Assembly: GCF_008868125.1 (NCBI RefSeq) | Contig: NZ_WAAQ01000002.1 | Span: 868,001 to 932,000 of the forward strand | DNA: 64,000 nt | Source: Microbacterium maritypicum | GTDB taxonomy: Bacteria; Actinomycetota; Actinomycetes; Actinomycetales; Microbacteriaceae | Reading direction: 5' to 3' | Shown: positions 1 through 9,293 of the stretch, piece after piece | How the letters are laid out: each line of letters begins with the position of its first letter | Position numbering within the stretch: the stretch's first letter is position 1 | Made by a program: the position numbers and the translations under genes | The notes under the pieces: generated by a model | What the model was told of the DNA's origin: nothing | Databases searched by the model: none | Seen by the model: only the letters and a program-made list of their open reading frames with translations

Positions 1-2
1 TG

Positions 3-2006
3 GCGCATCACACCGGTGACGAGCTGATCGCCGACATCGCGCACAACATGGTGATCGGGCGCTTCACCACGTATCCCGGCTACTACGGGCGGCAGTTCCA
101 GGTCGCGCACATGAAGCCCGACTTCGCGACCAGCGGGCCGGTCGGGATCACCGGGTACTACTTCCACCACGCGCCCGCCCAGCTCGGTCTCGCGATGGAC
201 TACCTGATCAGCGAGAGCTTCTACCGCAGCGCCGGCGCGATCGAGTTCCCGCACGTGTTCGAGGCGGACTTCGCATATTTCAAGTTCTTCGCCTACGGTC
301 ACGCGCCGGGGACGTTCTTCGGCGAGGACGGCGTGTGGCCGTACTTCCCCGAGGGGCTCATCGAGGTCGACAACCCTCTGGTCAACTGGATCGGCGGCGT
401 CGGCAACGAGGCCCTGTACGTGAGCCTCACGAACTCTGCCGGCACCCCGCAGCAGGTGGTCGTCGACCTCTCCACCGATCTCACCGGCTTGCCCCGCAGC
501 TCGTCGACCGCGGTCGAGGTGGTGGCCGCGAACGGCGCCCGTTCGACCACGGCGGCCCAGAACGGTCGCGTCACCGTCACGGTGCCCGCCCGCGGGTTGG
601 TGGCCCTGGTGGTGCGGAACGTGACCGTGCAGCGGCCGGGGCTGCCGTTCGACGACATCGTCGATCACGGGCGCGACAGCTTCCACGAGATCGACTCCGA
701 CCCCGCGACCGAGTATGGGGTCGCGCGCGGGATGCTGCTGGTGCGTCCCGACGGGGAGGGGTACGACGCCTACGTGCAGATCGACACCGAGCAGCAGGCC
801 ACGCTGTCATACCGCATCGGCACGCAGGCGGTGCAGCAGGCGCCGCAGAAGGCGTACCCGTTCGAATGGACGATCCCCGTCGACGACCTCACCGAGACGT
901 TCCGATACACGATCACCTCCGGGGGCACGACCACGCCCGAGGTCACGCTGCGACTGCCCGCACGGATCAGCGGAGCGAACCCCGGCCTCGCGGGCGACGT
1001 CATCGCGCAGGCGACGGGAACCGCGGGCGACCGTGTGCCGCTGATCATCGAGGTGCGAAACGCCACCGACGATCCGATCACGGGCACCGTGGCGGTGACC
1101 CTGCCGTCGGGCTGGCAGATCGACGGTGCGGTCCCGTCGATCTCCGTTCCCGCGCAGGGCTCGGCGCGGGTGGAATCCGCGGCCGTGATCGCCGCCGCTG
1201 CGCCGCTGGGCGAGGTCGAGGTGAAGGCGAAGCTGACGATCCAGGGGGAGGACCCGGTCACGCTCCGCGCCGCGGCGATCGAAGTCATCGACCGGCGCCG
1301 GCTGGTGTCGCTCACCTCGGACGTCGAGATCGTCAGCGGCCCCGGCGCGGTAGCCACACTGACGGCTCTGGTGATCAACACCGGGGTCACCCCGCTGCAG
1401 GGCACCCTCGCGCTCTACGGCCTCACGGGCTGGAGCGTCGGGCAGCAGAGCGCGACGATCACGGTGCCGCCGAGGTCCGATCTGACCCACACCTGGACGG
1501 TGACGGCAGGGGCCGGCGTCGCACCAGGATCGTCGACCCGATTCGAGGCGCGGCTGGATCAGACGCTGCGTCGAGGGGTGCTCGTGCGGGTCGCCGACGA
1601 GGGCGTGATCGCCCACACCCAGTCGCCGTGGCCGGGCTATCTGGAATCGGGAAACTGGTACCCCAGCGGGCTCTCGGGCTGGAACGGCACCCGCACGCGG
1701 TACAGCGATTCCGACTCGGTCGGCAGCACCGTGACGTGGAACGTCGATCTGCCGCAGGCGGGGCTCTACCGCGTCTCGGTCTGGTATCCGACGAACCCCA
1801 CGACCACGACGTCGGCGGCCTACGTCGTGGAGCATCAGAACGGAAGCTCCGAGGTGATCGTGGATCAGACGCAGGGAGCGGCGGCCTGGCGCTCGCTGGG
1901 TTCGTTCCGCTACGGCGCGGGGGCGACCGGGACCGTGCGGCTCGAGGTGCGCAACACCAGCATCCACCGGGTCAGTGCGGCGCAGTTCGTCCGCATCGGG
2001 GACTGA
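3..2006 (+). CDS. C-terminal part of a large, probably secreted, multidomain protein with golvesin-like C-terminal domain (5' truncated)
   Basis: The reading frame is open from base 3, so the true start lies before the window; 667 residues are visible. The first ~200 residues are rich in aromatic residues and Gly, like the core of a carbohydrate-active enzyme, but I cannot name the family. Two beta-sandwich segments follow (roughly residues 340-530) with the alternating hydrophobic pattern of NEW3/alpha-galactosidase-associated domains. The last ~110 residues (YRVSVWYP, W-R-SLG-F) match the golvesin/Xly carbohydrate-binding-like domain. A secreted polysaccharide-acting role is inferred from this build and from the sugar-acid genes next door. 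It ends in a strong hairpin shared with the convergent dehydratase gene. Confidence 0.6.
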   Translation, partial: AHHTGDELIADIAHNMVIGRFTTYPGYYGRQFQVAHMKPDFATSGPVGITGYYFHHAPAQLGLAMDYLISESFYRSAGAIEFPHVFEADFAYFKFFAYGHAPGTFFGEDGVWPYFPEGLIEVDNPLVNWIGGVGNEALYVSLTNSAGTPQQVVVDLSTDLTGLPRSSSTAVEVVAANGARSTTAAQNGRVTVTVPARGLVALVVRNVTVQRPGLPFDDIVDHGRDSFHEIDSDPATEYGVARGMLLVRPDGEGYDAYVQIDTEQQATLSYRIGTQAVQQAPQKAYPFEWTIPVDDLTETFRYTITSGGTTTPEVTLRLPARISGANPGLAGDVIAQATGTAGDRVPLIIEVRNATDDPITGTVAVTLPSGWQIDGAVPSISVPAQGSARVESAAVIAAAAPLGEVEVKAKLTIQGEDPVTLRAAAIEVIDRRRLVSLTSDVEIVSGPGAVATLTALVINTGVTPLQGTLALYGLTGWSVGQQSATITVPPRSDLTHTWTVTAGAGVAPGSSTRFEARLDQTLRRGVLVRVADEGVIAHTQSPWPGYLESGNWYPSGLSGWNGTRTRYSDSDSVGSTVTWNVDLPQAGLYRVSVWYPTNPTTTTSAAYVVEHQNGSSEVIVDQTQGAAAWRSLGSFRYGAGATGTVRLEVRNTSIHRVSAAQFVRIGD

Positions 2007-2023
2007 CCTGCGCGCGCCCAGAC

Positions 2024-2076
2024 GACGAACGGGTGGGTGGGACCGGAAGGAATCCGGTTCCACCCACCCGTTCGTC
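2024..2076. terminator. Long bidirectional hairpin terminator
   Basis: Arms 2024-2040 and 2060-2076 pair perfectly over 17 bp. After one G-T pair, an inner 6-bp stem (2042-2047 with 2053-2058) closes on the 5-nt loop AGGAA. It lies between two convergent genes and should stop transcription from both sides. Confidence 0.85.
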
Positions 2077-2096
2077 TTCGGCAGGAGGGGAACGCG

Positions 2097-3257
2097 TCAG
2101 TGCCGCACGTACTCCTTGATCGCGTCCTCGTCGACGGTCACGCCCAGTCCCGGCCCCGTCGGGACGATGAACCCACCGTCGGCGCGCACCTCGAGCGGCG
2201 TCGTGAGCAGGCGGTTGGCGACCGGGAGTGGGAACGGCTGGTATTCGAACGCGAGGAGCGAGGCGGCGCTCGCCGCGACGTGCACGCCGGCAGCCATCGC
2301 GATGCCGAAGGCGGCCGAATGGTGAGGTGCGACCTGCACGTGGAATGCGTCGGCGACCGCGGCGATCGCGAGGCCCTCGGTGATGCCCGTGCGACCGATG
2401 TCGGGCTGCGTGATTCCGACGGCGCGGCGGGTGAGCCAGTCGGTGAATTCGAAGCGGCTGCGCATCGCCTCGCCGACCGCGATCGGGGTGGCGAGCGCGG
2501 TCGCCAGGTCACGGTGGTTCTCCACGTCTTCGGGAGCCAGCGGTGCCTCGAAGAACCAGGCCTTCCGGTCGTCGAGCTCCCGGCCGAGTGCCCGCGCCTC
2601 GCCGAGCCGGTACGTCCAGTGCGCGTCCAGCGCGACGTCGAGGTCGGGGTGGACGCCGCGGACAGCGTCGTAGGTGGCGAGGTCGGTGCGGATGTCGACG
2701 CCGAGGTGCAGCTTGATGCGGCGTACACCGCCCTCGACGAGCTCGGCCGCCTTCTCCGCGCGCTCGACGTCATCGACGCCGCGGATCCCCGAGACGTAGG
2801 TCGGCAGCACCTCGTGGAAGCGGCCGCCGGCGAGCTCGGACACCGAGAGGCCGGTGGCGTGACCCCAGAGGTCCCACAGTGCGATGTCGACGGCGGCCAT
2901 GGCGTCGGCCTGGTGACCGGTGAGGTGACCGCGCTCGCGCATCGACTCGGTCATGCGGTGCCAGAGCGTGCGCACCGAGCGCGGGTCCTCGCCGATGATG
3001 AGCGGGGTGAGCAGGTTGTCGACGATTGCGCCCGCCACGACGGGGGCGACCGGCGCCAGTGCCTCGCCCCAGCCGACCAGACCTTCGTCGGTCTCGATCT
3101 TCACGAGCAGGGTCTCGTAGCCGGGGGAGTACAGGCTCCGCCAGGGCGGACGGATCACGTAGCCGCGGTGGTCGACCGCGGTGTCGCCGGCGTAGGAGTT
3201 GTTCGCCTCCTCCTTCGACAGGTAGAGCGGGAAGGTCTGGACGCGCGTGATTCTCAC
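2097..3257 (-). CDS. Mandelate racemase/muconate lactonizing enzyme family protein, probable sugar-acid dehydratase
   Basis: An enolase-superfamily enzyme that abstracts the proton alpha to a carboxylate; the likely reaction is dehydration of a sugar acid to a 2-keto-3-deoxy acid. Numbered from the upstream ATG at 3275, Lys188 (RIKLHLG), metal ligands Asp217 (DVALDAH), Glu243 (FFEAPL) and Glu269 (VGEAM), and the Asp292/His318-319 pair (QPDIG, APHHSA) are visible. I prefer the GTG at 3257 because GGAG lies 7 nt before it; the ATG at 3275 has no ribosome site. It lies 94 nt downstream of the iclR gene on the same strand and is probably cotranscribed with it. Substrate (galactonate, fuconate, rhamnonate or other) cannot be told from sequence alone. 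Confidence 0.85.
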   Translation of the reverse strand: MRITRVQTFPLYLSKEEANNSYAGDTAVDHRGYVIRPPWRSLYSPGYETLLVKIETDEGLVGWGEALAPVAPVVAGAIVDNLLTPLIIGEDPRSVRTLWHRMTESMRERGHLTGHQADAMAAVDIALWDLWGHATGLSVSELAGGRFHEVLPTYVSGIRGVDDVERAEKAAELVEGGVRRIKLHLGVDIRTDLATYDAVRGVHPDLDVALDAHWTYRLGEARALGRELDDRKAWFFEAPLAPEDVENHRDLATALATPIAVGEAMRSRFEFTDWLTRRAVGITQPDIGRTGITEGLAIAAVADAFHVQVAPHHSAAFGIAMAAGVHVAASAASLLAFEYQPFPLPVANRLLTTPLEVRADGGFIVPTGPGLGVTVDEDAIKEYVRH

Positions 3258-3351
3258 AGGGGTCTCCAAAGACATCGAGGGGCGAGCGGCCGGCGGCTGG
3301 TGCCGCGGTCAGGGATCAGGATCGGATCAGGGGCCGCCTCGCGGCCGGACG

Positions 3352-4161
3352 TCAGAGCGCCGCGAAGGCCGATGCGGTGCGGGACGGGCTGTAGCCGAGA
3401 GCAACGGAGATCTCGTCGGCGGCCTCGATCAGCTGCAGCGCGAGTTCCTGGTGCGGGGCGTGCAGGTCGAGCACCGAGAGGGGGCCGCTGGCCGAGATGC
3501 CGGCCACGATCTCGCCGGCACGGTTGCGGATCGGGGCGGCGATGCAGGCACGTCCGAAGGCGAGTTCTTCGATCTCGGTCGAGTAGCCGCGACTGCGCGT
3601 CTCGTCGAGCGCGAGCTGCATGCTGTCACGGTCGACGATGGTGTGCGGGGTGAATCGCTGCGGCGCCTGCGCGAAGTACTCGTCCACCTGCGCGTCCGTC
3701 ATGCCCGAGAGCAGCGCCTTGCCGATGCCGGTGGCGTGCAGCGGGCCCGTACGACCCGCCATGTCGAACGACTTGGGCGCGAGTGCTCCCTCGAAGTTGC
3801 ACAGGTACATGAAGGTGAAGCCGCTGAGTTCGGCCACGTTCACACCGATCTCGATCCTGCGAGCGAGGTTCTGTGCGATCTGCCGCGATGCGCGGAAGAT
3901 GGGCGAGCCGTTGAGGGCGATCGTGCCCAGGGACACGGCCGCGGGGCCCAGGCGGTAGAGCCCGGTGCGTGAGTCCTGCACCACGAACTTCATGCGATCG
4001 AGCGCCGACATCATGCGCGAGACGGTGGACTGGCCGAGGCCGGTGAGAGTGCACAGCTCGGAGACCCTCAGCTCACCGGATTCCTCGGTGAAGCATGCGA
4101 GCAACGACATCGCCCGTTCGACGGTCTGGGTGCCGCCCACCGATTCCGATGCCATGGTCAC
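3352..4161 (-). CDS. IclR-family transcriptional regulator of the sugar-acid locus
   Basis: 269 residues, the usual IclR length. An N-terminal winged helix-turn-helix covers about residues 15-65 (LRVSELCTLTGLGQSTVSRM) and is followed by the IclR effector domain with the typical GIGKALL and EEIAFGR-like (EELAFGR) motifs. The start has a strong ribosome site (GAGGAGGAG). It is divergent from the ABC importer, and the 221-bp gap between them holds a site found again at 9294, before the lactonase gene. It is therefore the obvious candidate regulator of both blocks, though repression or activation cannot be decided. Confidence 0.9.
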   Translation of the reverse strand: MTMASESVGGTQTVERAMSLLACFTEESGELRVSELCTLTGLGQSTVSRMMSALDRMKFVVQDSRTGLYRLGPAAVSLGTIALNGSPIFRASRQIAQNLARRIEIGVNVAELSGFTFMYLCNFEGALAPKSFDMAGRTGPLHATGIGKALLSGMTDAQVDEYFAQAPQRFTPHTIVDRDSMQLALDETRSRGYSTEIEELAFGRACIAAPIRNRAGEIVAGISASGPLSVLDLHAPHQELALQLIEAADEISVALGYSPSRTASAFAAL

Positions 4162-4263
4162 TCCTCCTCAGTGCTGCCGCCGCGGATGCGACGCCGCGGT
4201 CGATCGCCGCTGCCAGTCATCCTATTCAGAGAAATAGCTTCAAGCAACACAAATGTGGGTGTC

Positions 4264-4301
4264 TTATGCATCTTGTGGATTTCGCATCCGCATTGTGGTT
4301 A
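4264..4301 (+). promoter_or_regulatory. Promoter/operator element upstream of the ABC importer
   Basis: Contains TTATGCATCTTGTG, then 19 nt, then GGTTA. The same two blocks with the same 19-nt spacing occur at 9294-9331. TTGTGG (4273-4278) could act as a -35 box with TGGTTA 17 nt later. A CACA-AA-TGTG inverted element lies just upstream (4248-4257). Likely the IclR binding region; inferred from conservation only. Confidence 0.6.
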
Positions 4302-4382
4302 ACTGGCCGCACGTCGACGTTGACGACTGTGACGACGACGCGCACGGCCCCACGGGGTCGTCTCTACTGGAAAGTGACTGCA

Positions 4383-5321
4383 ATGCAACAAGCCATACTC
4401 GAGCGGCCTGCAGAGAGCGAGCAGAAGGCCGTCGAGCCACGCTCCGGGCGACGCTCCACGCTGGGCGCGAAGGATCGCACCTTCGGTTTCATGATCGCAC
4501 TTCCCGCGGTCCTGCTGTTCCTCATGATCGCGATCTTCCCTCTCGTGTCGAGCATCTTCACGAGCCTCTTCGACCAATCGCTCCTGCGCCCCGAGCGCAC
4601 GTTCGTGGGTTTCGACAACTATGCGGCCGTCTGGGAGGAGTTCTTCGCCCGGCTCGGCACGACCGTCGTGTTCGCGTCGCTCGCCACGGTCTTCCCCCTC
4701 GTGCTCGGCGTGGCGCTGGCACTGCTGCTGAACGCCCGCATGCGCGGACGCAACATCCTGCGCGGCGCCCTCATGCTGCCGTGGCTGCTCCCCGGTGTCG
4801 TGGTCTCCTTCCTCTGGGCGTGGATCTTCAATGACAGCTACGGCGTCGTCAACCATGTGCTCTCGGTCTTCGGCCTGCCCGAGGTGAGCATGCTCGGCAC
4901 CCCCACGGGCGCCATGGCCGCCGTGGTCATCGCCAAGACCTGGCACTCGTTCCCGTGGATCATGGTCGTCGCGCTCGCGGTGCTGCAGACCCTCCCGAGC
5001 GAGCAGATCGAGGCCGCCACGATCGACGGCGCGACCCGCTCGCAGCGGTTCCGTCACATCTCGCTGCCGCACATCGCCGGCCCCGTCACCCTCGTCGCGG
5101 TGCTGGAGTTCATCTACAACTTCGGCAACTTCGACACCATCTTCGTCATGACCGGCGGCGGACCCGGCAACTCGACCACGACGCTCGCGGTCAGCCTCTA
5201 CGACCTCGCCTTCGGCAGCTACGAGCTCGGCAAGGCCTCCGCCATGGGCGCTCTGTGGCTCGTCCTGCTGGCGATCATCACGAGCGGATACCTGTTCCTC
5301 AACCGACGGCTGGAGAAGTGA
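4383..5321 (+). CDS. Carbohydrate ABC transporter permease (MalF/UgpA type)
   Basis: 312 residues from the ATG at 4383. About six transmembrane helices start at residue ~36, and the permease EAA loop (EQIEAATIDGA) sits at residues 207-217, where it contacts the ATPase. It belongs to the binding-protein-dependent sugar importer family and would form a heterodimer with the next permease. Its stop overlaps the next start (TGATG). The reading frame continues open upstream to 4095, but that part overlaps the regulator and promoter, so the shorter form is chosen. No ATPase gene is linked, so a shared MsmK/UgpC-type ATPase elsewhere is likely. Confidence 0.9.
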   Translation: MQQAILERPAESEQKAVEPRSGRRSTLGAKDRTFGFMIALPAVLLFLMIAIFPLVSSIFTSLFDQSLLRPERTFVGFDNYAAVWEEFFARLGTTVVFASLATVFPLVLGVALALLLNARMRGRNILRGALMLPWLLPGVVVSFLWAWIFNDSYGVVNHVLSVFGLPEVSMLGTPTGAMAAVVIAKTWHSFPWIMVVALAVLQTLPSEQIEAATIDGATRSQRFRHISLPHIAGPVTLVAVLEFIYNFGNFDTIFVMTGGGPGNSTTTLAVSLYDLAFGSYELGKASAMGALWLVLLAIITSGYLFLNRRLEK

Positions 5322-6178
5322 TGCGCCGTAGTCGCGACGTGGGGGAGTCGATCATCCGCCCCCACCTGTCCATCCCGGGGCGCGTCCTGCTCCTCCTGCT
5401 GGCCCTGTTCGGCCTGCTGCCGGTGTACTGGCTCACGGCCACCGCCTTCACGAAGAAGGAGGACGTCTTCTCCCTCGACCGTCCGTTCTTCCCGGTCGAC
5501 CCGACGTTCGAGAACTTCATCGGCTTCTTCCAGAACGACCTGCTGCTGAAGAACCTGCTCAACAGCATCATCGTCTCCACCGGCACGGCCCTGCTCGCGG
5601 TCCTGGTCGGCGGGCTGATGGCCTACTCGCTGTCGAAGTTCCGCTATCGCGGGCGCAACGCCATCATGTTCATGTTCCTGATCGGCCAGCTGATCCCGGG
5701 TGCACTGCTGCTCATCTCGCTGTACCTGATGCTGAGCTCGGCCGGTCTGCTGTACACCTACACGGCGCTGATCATCTCGTTCACGACCTTCACGCTGCCG
5801 CTCGCGGTGTTCCTGCTGAAGGGCATCATCGACGCCCTTCCCGACGACATCCTCGAGGCGGCCAAGGTCGACGGGCTCTCGCGCACGGGGACGATGTTCC
5901 GCATCGTGTTCCCGCTCGTGGTCCCCGGCCTCATCACCGCCGGCATGTTCGCCTTCATGCGCGGGTGGAGCGATCTGCTCTTCGCGCTCACGCTCGCCGG
6001 CCCCGACAAGCAGACGCTGCCCGCCGGTCTCACCCAGGCGTTCATCCGCGAGGGCACCGCCGACTGGCCGGCGCTCATGGCGGCGTCCCTCATCACCTCC
6101 CTGCCGCTCGTCCTCATCTTCATCCTCCTGCAGCGCTACTTCGTGTCCGGCCTCGCCGCCGGAGCGGTCAAGGGCTAG
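5321..6178 (+). CDS. Carbohydrate ABC transporter permease (MalG/UgpE type)
   Basis: 285 residues. Transmembrane segments begin near residue 22 (a run of Leu around LLLLLALFGLLPVYW), and the EAA loop (DDILEAAKVDG) is at about residues 174-184. The start ATG overlaps the stop of the first permease, so translation is probably coupled. It is the second membrane half of the importer whose binding protein follows 49 bp downstream. Confidence 0.9.
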   Translation: MRRSRDVGESIIRPHLSIPGRVLLLLLALFGLLPVYWLTATAFTKKEDVFSLDRPFFPVDPTFENFIGFFQNDLLLKNLLNSIIVSTGTALLAVLVGGLMAYSLSKFRYRGRNAIMFMFLIGQLIPGALLLISLYLMLSSAGLLYTYTALIISFTTFTLPLAVFLLKGIIDALPDDILEAAKVDGLSRTGTMFRIVFPLVVPGLITAGMFAFMRGWSDLLFALTLAGPDKQTLPAGLTQAFIREGTADWPALMAASLITSLPLVLIFILLQRYFVSGLAAGAVKG

Positions 6179-6227
6179 CGATGCACCGCAGAACAGCTCG
6201 TCCCCCTCACCCCGAAGGAGCAGTCTC

Positions 6228-7541
6228 ATGAACATCTCGAACTCGCAGCTGAGCCGCCGAGCCTTCCTCGGAGGCGGAACCGTCCTGGCCGCGTTCGGCG
6301 CTCTCGCGCTCGCCGGCTGCGCGACGCCCGCCGCACCCGGCACCGGCGCCGGGGCCACGGCCGCCGGAGCCACGAAGGCCAAGACCATCAACTTCTACGG
6401 CAACTCGCTCGGCGAGGAAGCCCTGAAGTCGGCGTGGCAGGGCATCCTCGACGGCTTCTCGAAGCAGGAGGGCGTCAAGGTCGCCCCGGTCATCTACCCG
6501 TATGATCAGGCCGCCACGCAGCTGGCCCTGACCGGACGCTCCGGCAACCTCATGGGCGTCGGGCAGTCGGGCGGCTGGCAGGTGCTGACCCCGATGAACG
6601 TGCTCGCCGACCTCTCCGACCTCGCGAAGGGGCTGGGCATCCCGCAGGGCGTGCTCGACTCGTACACGATGGACGGCAAGCTGCTCGTGCTGCCGCTGAC
6701 GGCCGCAGGCATCGGCATCATCACGAACGGCGAGATCGCCAAGAGCGTCGGCATCACCTCGGGCATGACCGTGGAGCAGTTCGCCACGGCGCTCGAGAAG
6801 ATCAAGAAGCAGGACTCCTCGCTGATCCCGTACGCCGCTGTCACCAAGAACCCCGACCTGAAGGACGCCGTCCCGTGGATGTGGGGCTTCGGCAGCGATG
6901 TCGTCACCGACGACCTGAAGTGCACCCTGGGAGACGCCGAGAGCGTCAAGGCGGTCACTTGGTACAAGTCGCTTCAGGACGCCGGTCTGACGCAGACGAA
7001 CGTGGCGCGCAGCGATGCCCGCATCCTGTTCGCGAGCGGGCGGGCGGCCCTGTACGACGACGCCCCGCTCGCGTCGACCTTCGTCAAGACGAACGGCGCC
7101 GCCCAGAACATCATCGACAACATCGGCGCCATCTCGCGTCCGACCGCCGGTGGCAAGGACTCGTACAACCGGGCCTGGGGCAGCGGTGTCTTCGCGACGG
7201 CGGGCGAGGGAGAGCTCACGAGCCGTGACTTCATCCTCTACGCGGCGACGAACGTCGAGGCCGCGACCGCGCTCTACGAGAACTCCGCCGTGGCGCCGGC
7301 CGCCAAGAGCGTGGCCGACAAGATCCCGGCTCTCGCCGCCGACAAGTTCCAGGGCGCGTTCCGCACCGAGGTCTCCGAGCACGCGCGCGGCGCCGCGTGG
7401 GATCGTGTCGCCGTGACCGCCCAGATCGATGCGGCCATCGGCGCGGGGGTCGCGACGATCCTCGCGGGTCAGGTCGAGGCGCAGGCCGGTCTCAACGCGC
7501 TGAAGAAGGAAGTGCAGGGGCTCCTCGACGCCAACGCCTGA
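6228..7541 (+). CDS. Sugar ABC transporter substrate-binding lipoprotein
   Basis: 437 residues with a bacterial signal peptide carrying a twin-arginine-like SRRAFL motif (Arg10-Arg11) and a lipobox LAGC with the lipidated Cys at residue 31. It should therefore be exported folded, possibly by Tat, and anchored outside the membrane. The rest fits family-1 extracellular solute-binding proteins. GAAGGAG lies upstream of the ATG. It is the last gene of the importer operon and ends in a 19-bp hairpin. Ligand unknown; gene order points to a sugar or sugar acid. Confidence 0.88.
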   Translation: MNISNSQLSRRAFLGGGTVLAAFGALALAGCATPAAPGTGAGATAAGATKAKTINFYGNSLGEEALKSAWQGILDGFSKQEGVKVAPVIYPYDQAATQLALTGRSGNLMGVGQSGGWQVLTPMNVLADLSDLAKGLGIPQGVLDSYTMDGKLLVLPLTAAGIGIITNGEIAKSVGITSGMTVEQFATALEKIKKQDSSLIPYAAVTKNPDLKDAVPWMWGFGSDVVTDDLKCTLGDAESVKAVTWYKSLQDAGLTQTNVARSDARILFASGRAALYDDAPLASTFVKTNGAAQNIIDNIGAISRPTAGGKDSYNRAWGSGVFATAGEGELTSRDFILYAATNVEAATALYENSAVAPAAKSVADKIPALAADKFQGAFRTEVSEHARGAAWDRVAVTAQIDAAIGAGVATILAGQVEAQAGLNALKKEVQGLLDANA

Positions 7542-7555
7542 TCCGAGCGTTGCTC

Positions 7556-7598
7556 ACGAAGAAGGCCGCGTCCCGGGAGGGGACGCGGCCTTCTTCGT
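7556..7598. terminator. Bidirectional hairpin terminator
   Basis: A perfect 19-bp stem, 7556-7574 with 7580-7598, and loop GGGAG. It separates the convergent binding-protein and SDR genes and should serve both. Confidence 0.9.
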
Positions 7599-7611
7599 CG
7601 ATGTGCGCGGG

Positions 7612-8331
7612 TCAGAGCCAGCGTTCCCGCAGCACCGGCTTCAGCCAGGCCGCGGGGGACGAGATCGACAGCCCCCCGTCGACGGCGATGGAGGTGCCGG
7701 TGACGAAGGAGGCGGCGTCGGAGGCGAGGAACGCCACCACCGACGCCACCTCCTCCGGGCGGCCGATGCGTCCGAGCGGGTATCCCTCGCTCTCGCCCGT
7801 GTCGGCGGCCGAGATGCTTCCCGGTTGCACGGCGTTCACGCGGATGCCGCGGGGGCCGTTGTCGAGGGCGAGCTGCCGGATGAGGCCGTCGACGCCCGCC
7901 TTGGCGGCCGCGTACGCGGGGAGGGCGGGTGCGGCGAGCGACGAGTTGACCGACGTCACCGCGACGATCGACGATCCCGCGGAGAGCCGGGGAAGGGCCG
8001 CTCGCGCCACGAAGAACGCGGAGTCGAGTGTGGCGCCCAGCGCGCCGCGCCAGTCCTCGTCGCTGGTGTCCTCCGCGCGGGCGATCGGCATGCGCCCGGC
8101 TGCGAGAACGATGACGTCGAGTCGGCCCAGCGCCTGCTCCGCATCCGCGACGGCACGGTCGGCGGCCTCGGGTCTGCTGCAGTCGGCGACGAGGTACCGC
8201 GCGAAGACGGGATCGTCGGAGTGATCGAGCCCCACTCCGACGACGGCGTCTCCGCCGTCGACGAAGGCGCGGGCGATCGCGAGGCCGATGTCGGAGCTGC
8301 CGCCGATCAGCAGAACACCGCGGCCGCTCAC
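7612..8331 (-). CDS. SDR-family NAD(P)-dependent oxidoreductase, probable sugar (acid) dehydrogenase
   Basis: 239 residues from a GTG at 8331 that overlaps the stop of the upstream lyase gene (GTGA). The cofactor motif is GGSSDIG near residue 10, a variant of TGxxxGxG, and the catalytic YxxxK is YAAAK with an upstream Ser. The C-terminal FVTGTSIAVDGG is typical of classical SDRs. In this operon it would oxidise a sugar to its lactone or a later intermediate; which step is not resolvable. The open frame extends upstream to 8487 but that part overlaps the lyase gene and is not SDR-like. Confidence 0.85.
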   Translation of the reverse strand: MSGRGVLLIGGSSDIGLAIARAFVDGGDAVVGVGLDHSDDPVFARYLVADCSRPEAADRAVADAEQALGRLDVIVLAAGRMPIARAEDTSDEDWRGALGATLDSAFFVARAALPRLSAGSSIVAVTSVNSSLAAPALPAYAAAKAGVDGLIRQLALDNGPRGIRVNAVQPGSISAADTGESEGYPLGRIGRPEEVASVVAFLASDAASFVTGTSIAVDGGLSISSPAAWLKPVLRERWL

Positions 8332-9245
8332 ACCCGCACCGTGGCCGGGATCGGCGGAAGGGCGAGCTCGTCGATCACGAGCTTCACCGAGGCGCGGCTG
8401 CCGGCGTCCAGGCGCGAGGCCGGGTAGCGCACGGTCGCATGGTCGATCACGCCACGCGCGACGAGGACCTCCTTGTGCACCGCCCACGCGATGCCGCCCT
8501 GCAGACCGATGAGCACGAGAGGGAGCATACGTCGGAACTCGGCGCGAGCCTCGTCGACGCGCCCCTCGAGGAACTGGGCGAGCACGGGGCCGAGGAGGTC
8601 GGGGAACTCACACGCGGGCATCGTGCCGACGGCGCCCCTGGCGTATTCCTCGAGGCAGAACTGGGCGTTCTGCCCGCCGAGCACGGTGAAGGCGGGATCG
8701 TCGATGGCCGAGACGACCGCGCCGACCTTGGGGGCGGTCGGGGGAGCTTCCACCTTGACGGAGTCGACGCCGTCGAGGCGGGCGATCTCGGCGATCAGCG
8801 CCGGTGCCATCACCACACCGGTGACACCGGGGGCATCCTGCACCATGACGGAGAGCGAGGTGGCGTCGGCGACGTCCCCGTAGAAGTCGACGAGTGTGCC
8901 GGCCGGAGGCTTCACCATGAACGGTGGAAGCACCATGAGGGCGTCAGCGCCCCCCTCTTCCGCGAGCAGCGCCTGCTCGATCGAGGTGGCCGTGGAGGTG
9001 CCGTTGACGCCGGCGACCACGGGGACCCGGCCGTCCACCACCCGGACGACATCGTCCAGGATCGTGCGTCGCTCCTCGGTCGTGAGGGCGAAGCCCTCGC
9101 TCGCCATGCCGAAGACGGCGACGCCGTCGACGCCGGACGCGAGCTGGAACTCGACCAGCCGGCGCAGGCCCTGACGGTCGAGGGCGCCCGACTCGTCGAA
9201 AGGTGTTGCCAGGATGGGCATCAAGCCGTGGAGTGTCGGAGCCAT
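8328..9245 (-). CDS. Dihydrodipicolinate synthase family lyase (sugar-acid aldolase/dehydratase type)
   Basis: 305 residues from the ATG at 9245, which has GGGGAAA 6 nt before it; an ATG at 9281 and a TTG at 9290 are possible but lack a clear site. The fold signature GMASEG near residue 44 replaces the usual GTTGE, and the Schiff-base Lys lies in VDSVKVEAP. Class I aldolases of this family cleave or dehydrate 2-keto-3-deoxy acids, which fits the neighbouring dehydratase. It is translationally coupled to the SDR and divergent from the SMP-30 gene across a shared operator. Confidence 0.83.
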   Translation of the reverse strand: MAPTLHGLMPILATPFDESGALDRQGLRRLVEFQLASGVDGVAVFGMASEGFALTTEERRTILDDVVRVVDGRVPVVAGVNGTSTATSIEQALLAEEGGADALMVLPPFMVKPPAGTLVDFYGDVADATSLSVMVQDAPGVTGVVMAPALIAEIARLDGVDSVKVEAPPTAPKVGAVVSAIDDPAFTVLGGQNAQFCLEEYARGAVGTMPACEFPDLLGPVLAQFLEGRVDEARAEFRRMLPLVLIGLQGGIAWAVHKEVLVARGVIDHATVRYPASRLDAGSRASVKLVIDELALPPIPATVRV

Positions 9246-9293
9246 CAGCTGTTTCCCCGCTTCATCATCGTGTGTCCACATTTCTCGCAAGTG

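Noticed and set aside
3332..3346. 6-bp hairpin between iclR and the dehydratase gene as a terminator
   Set aside because: Stem is short and no T tract follows; the two genes are probably cotranscribed.
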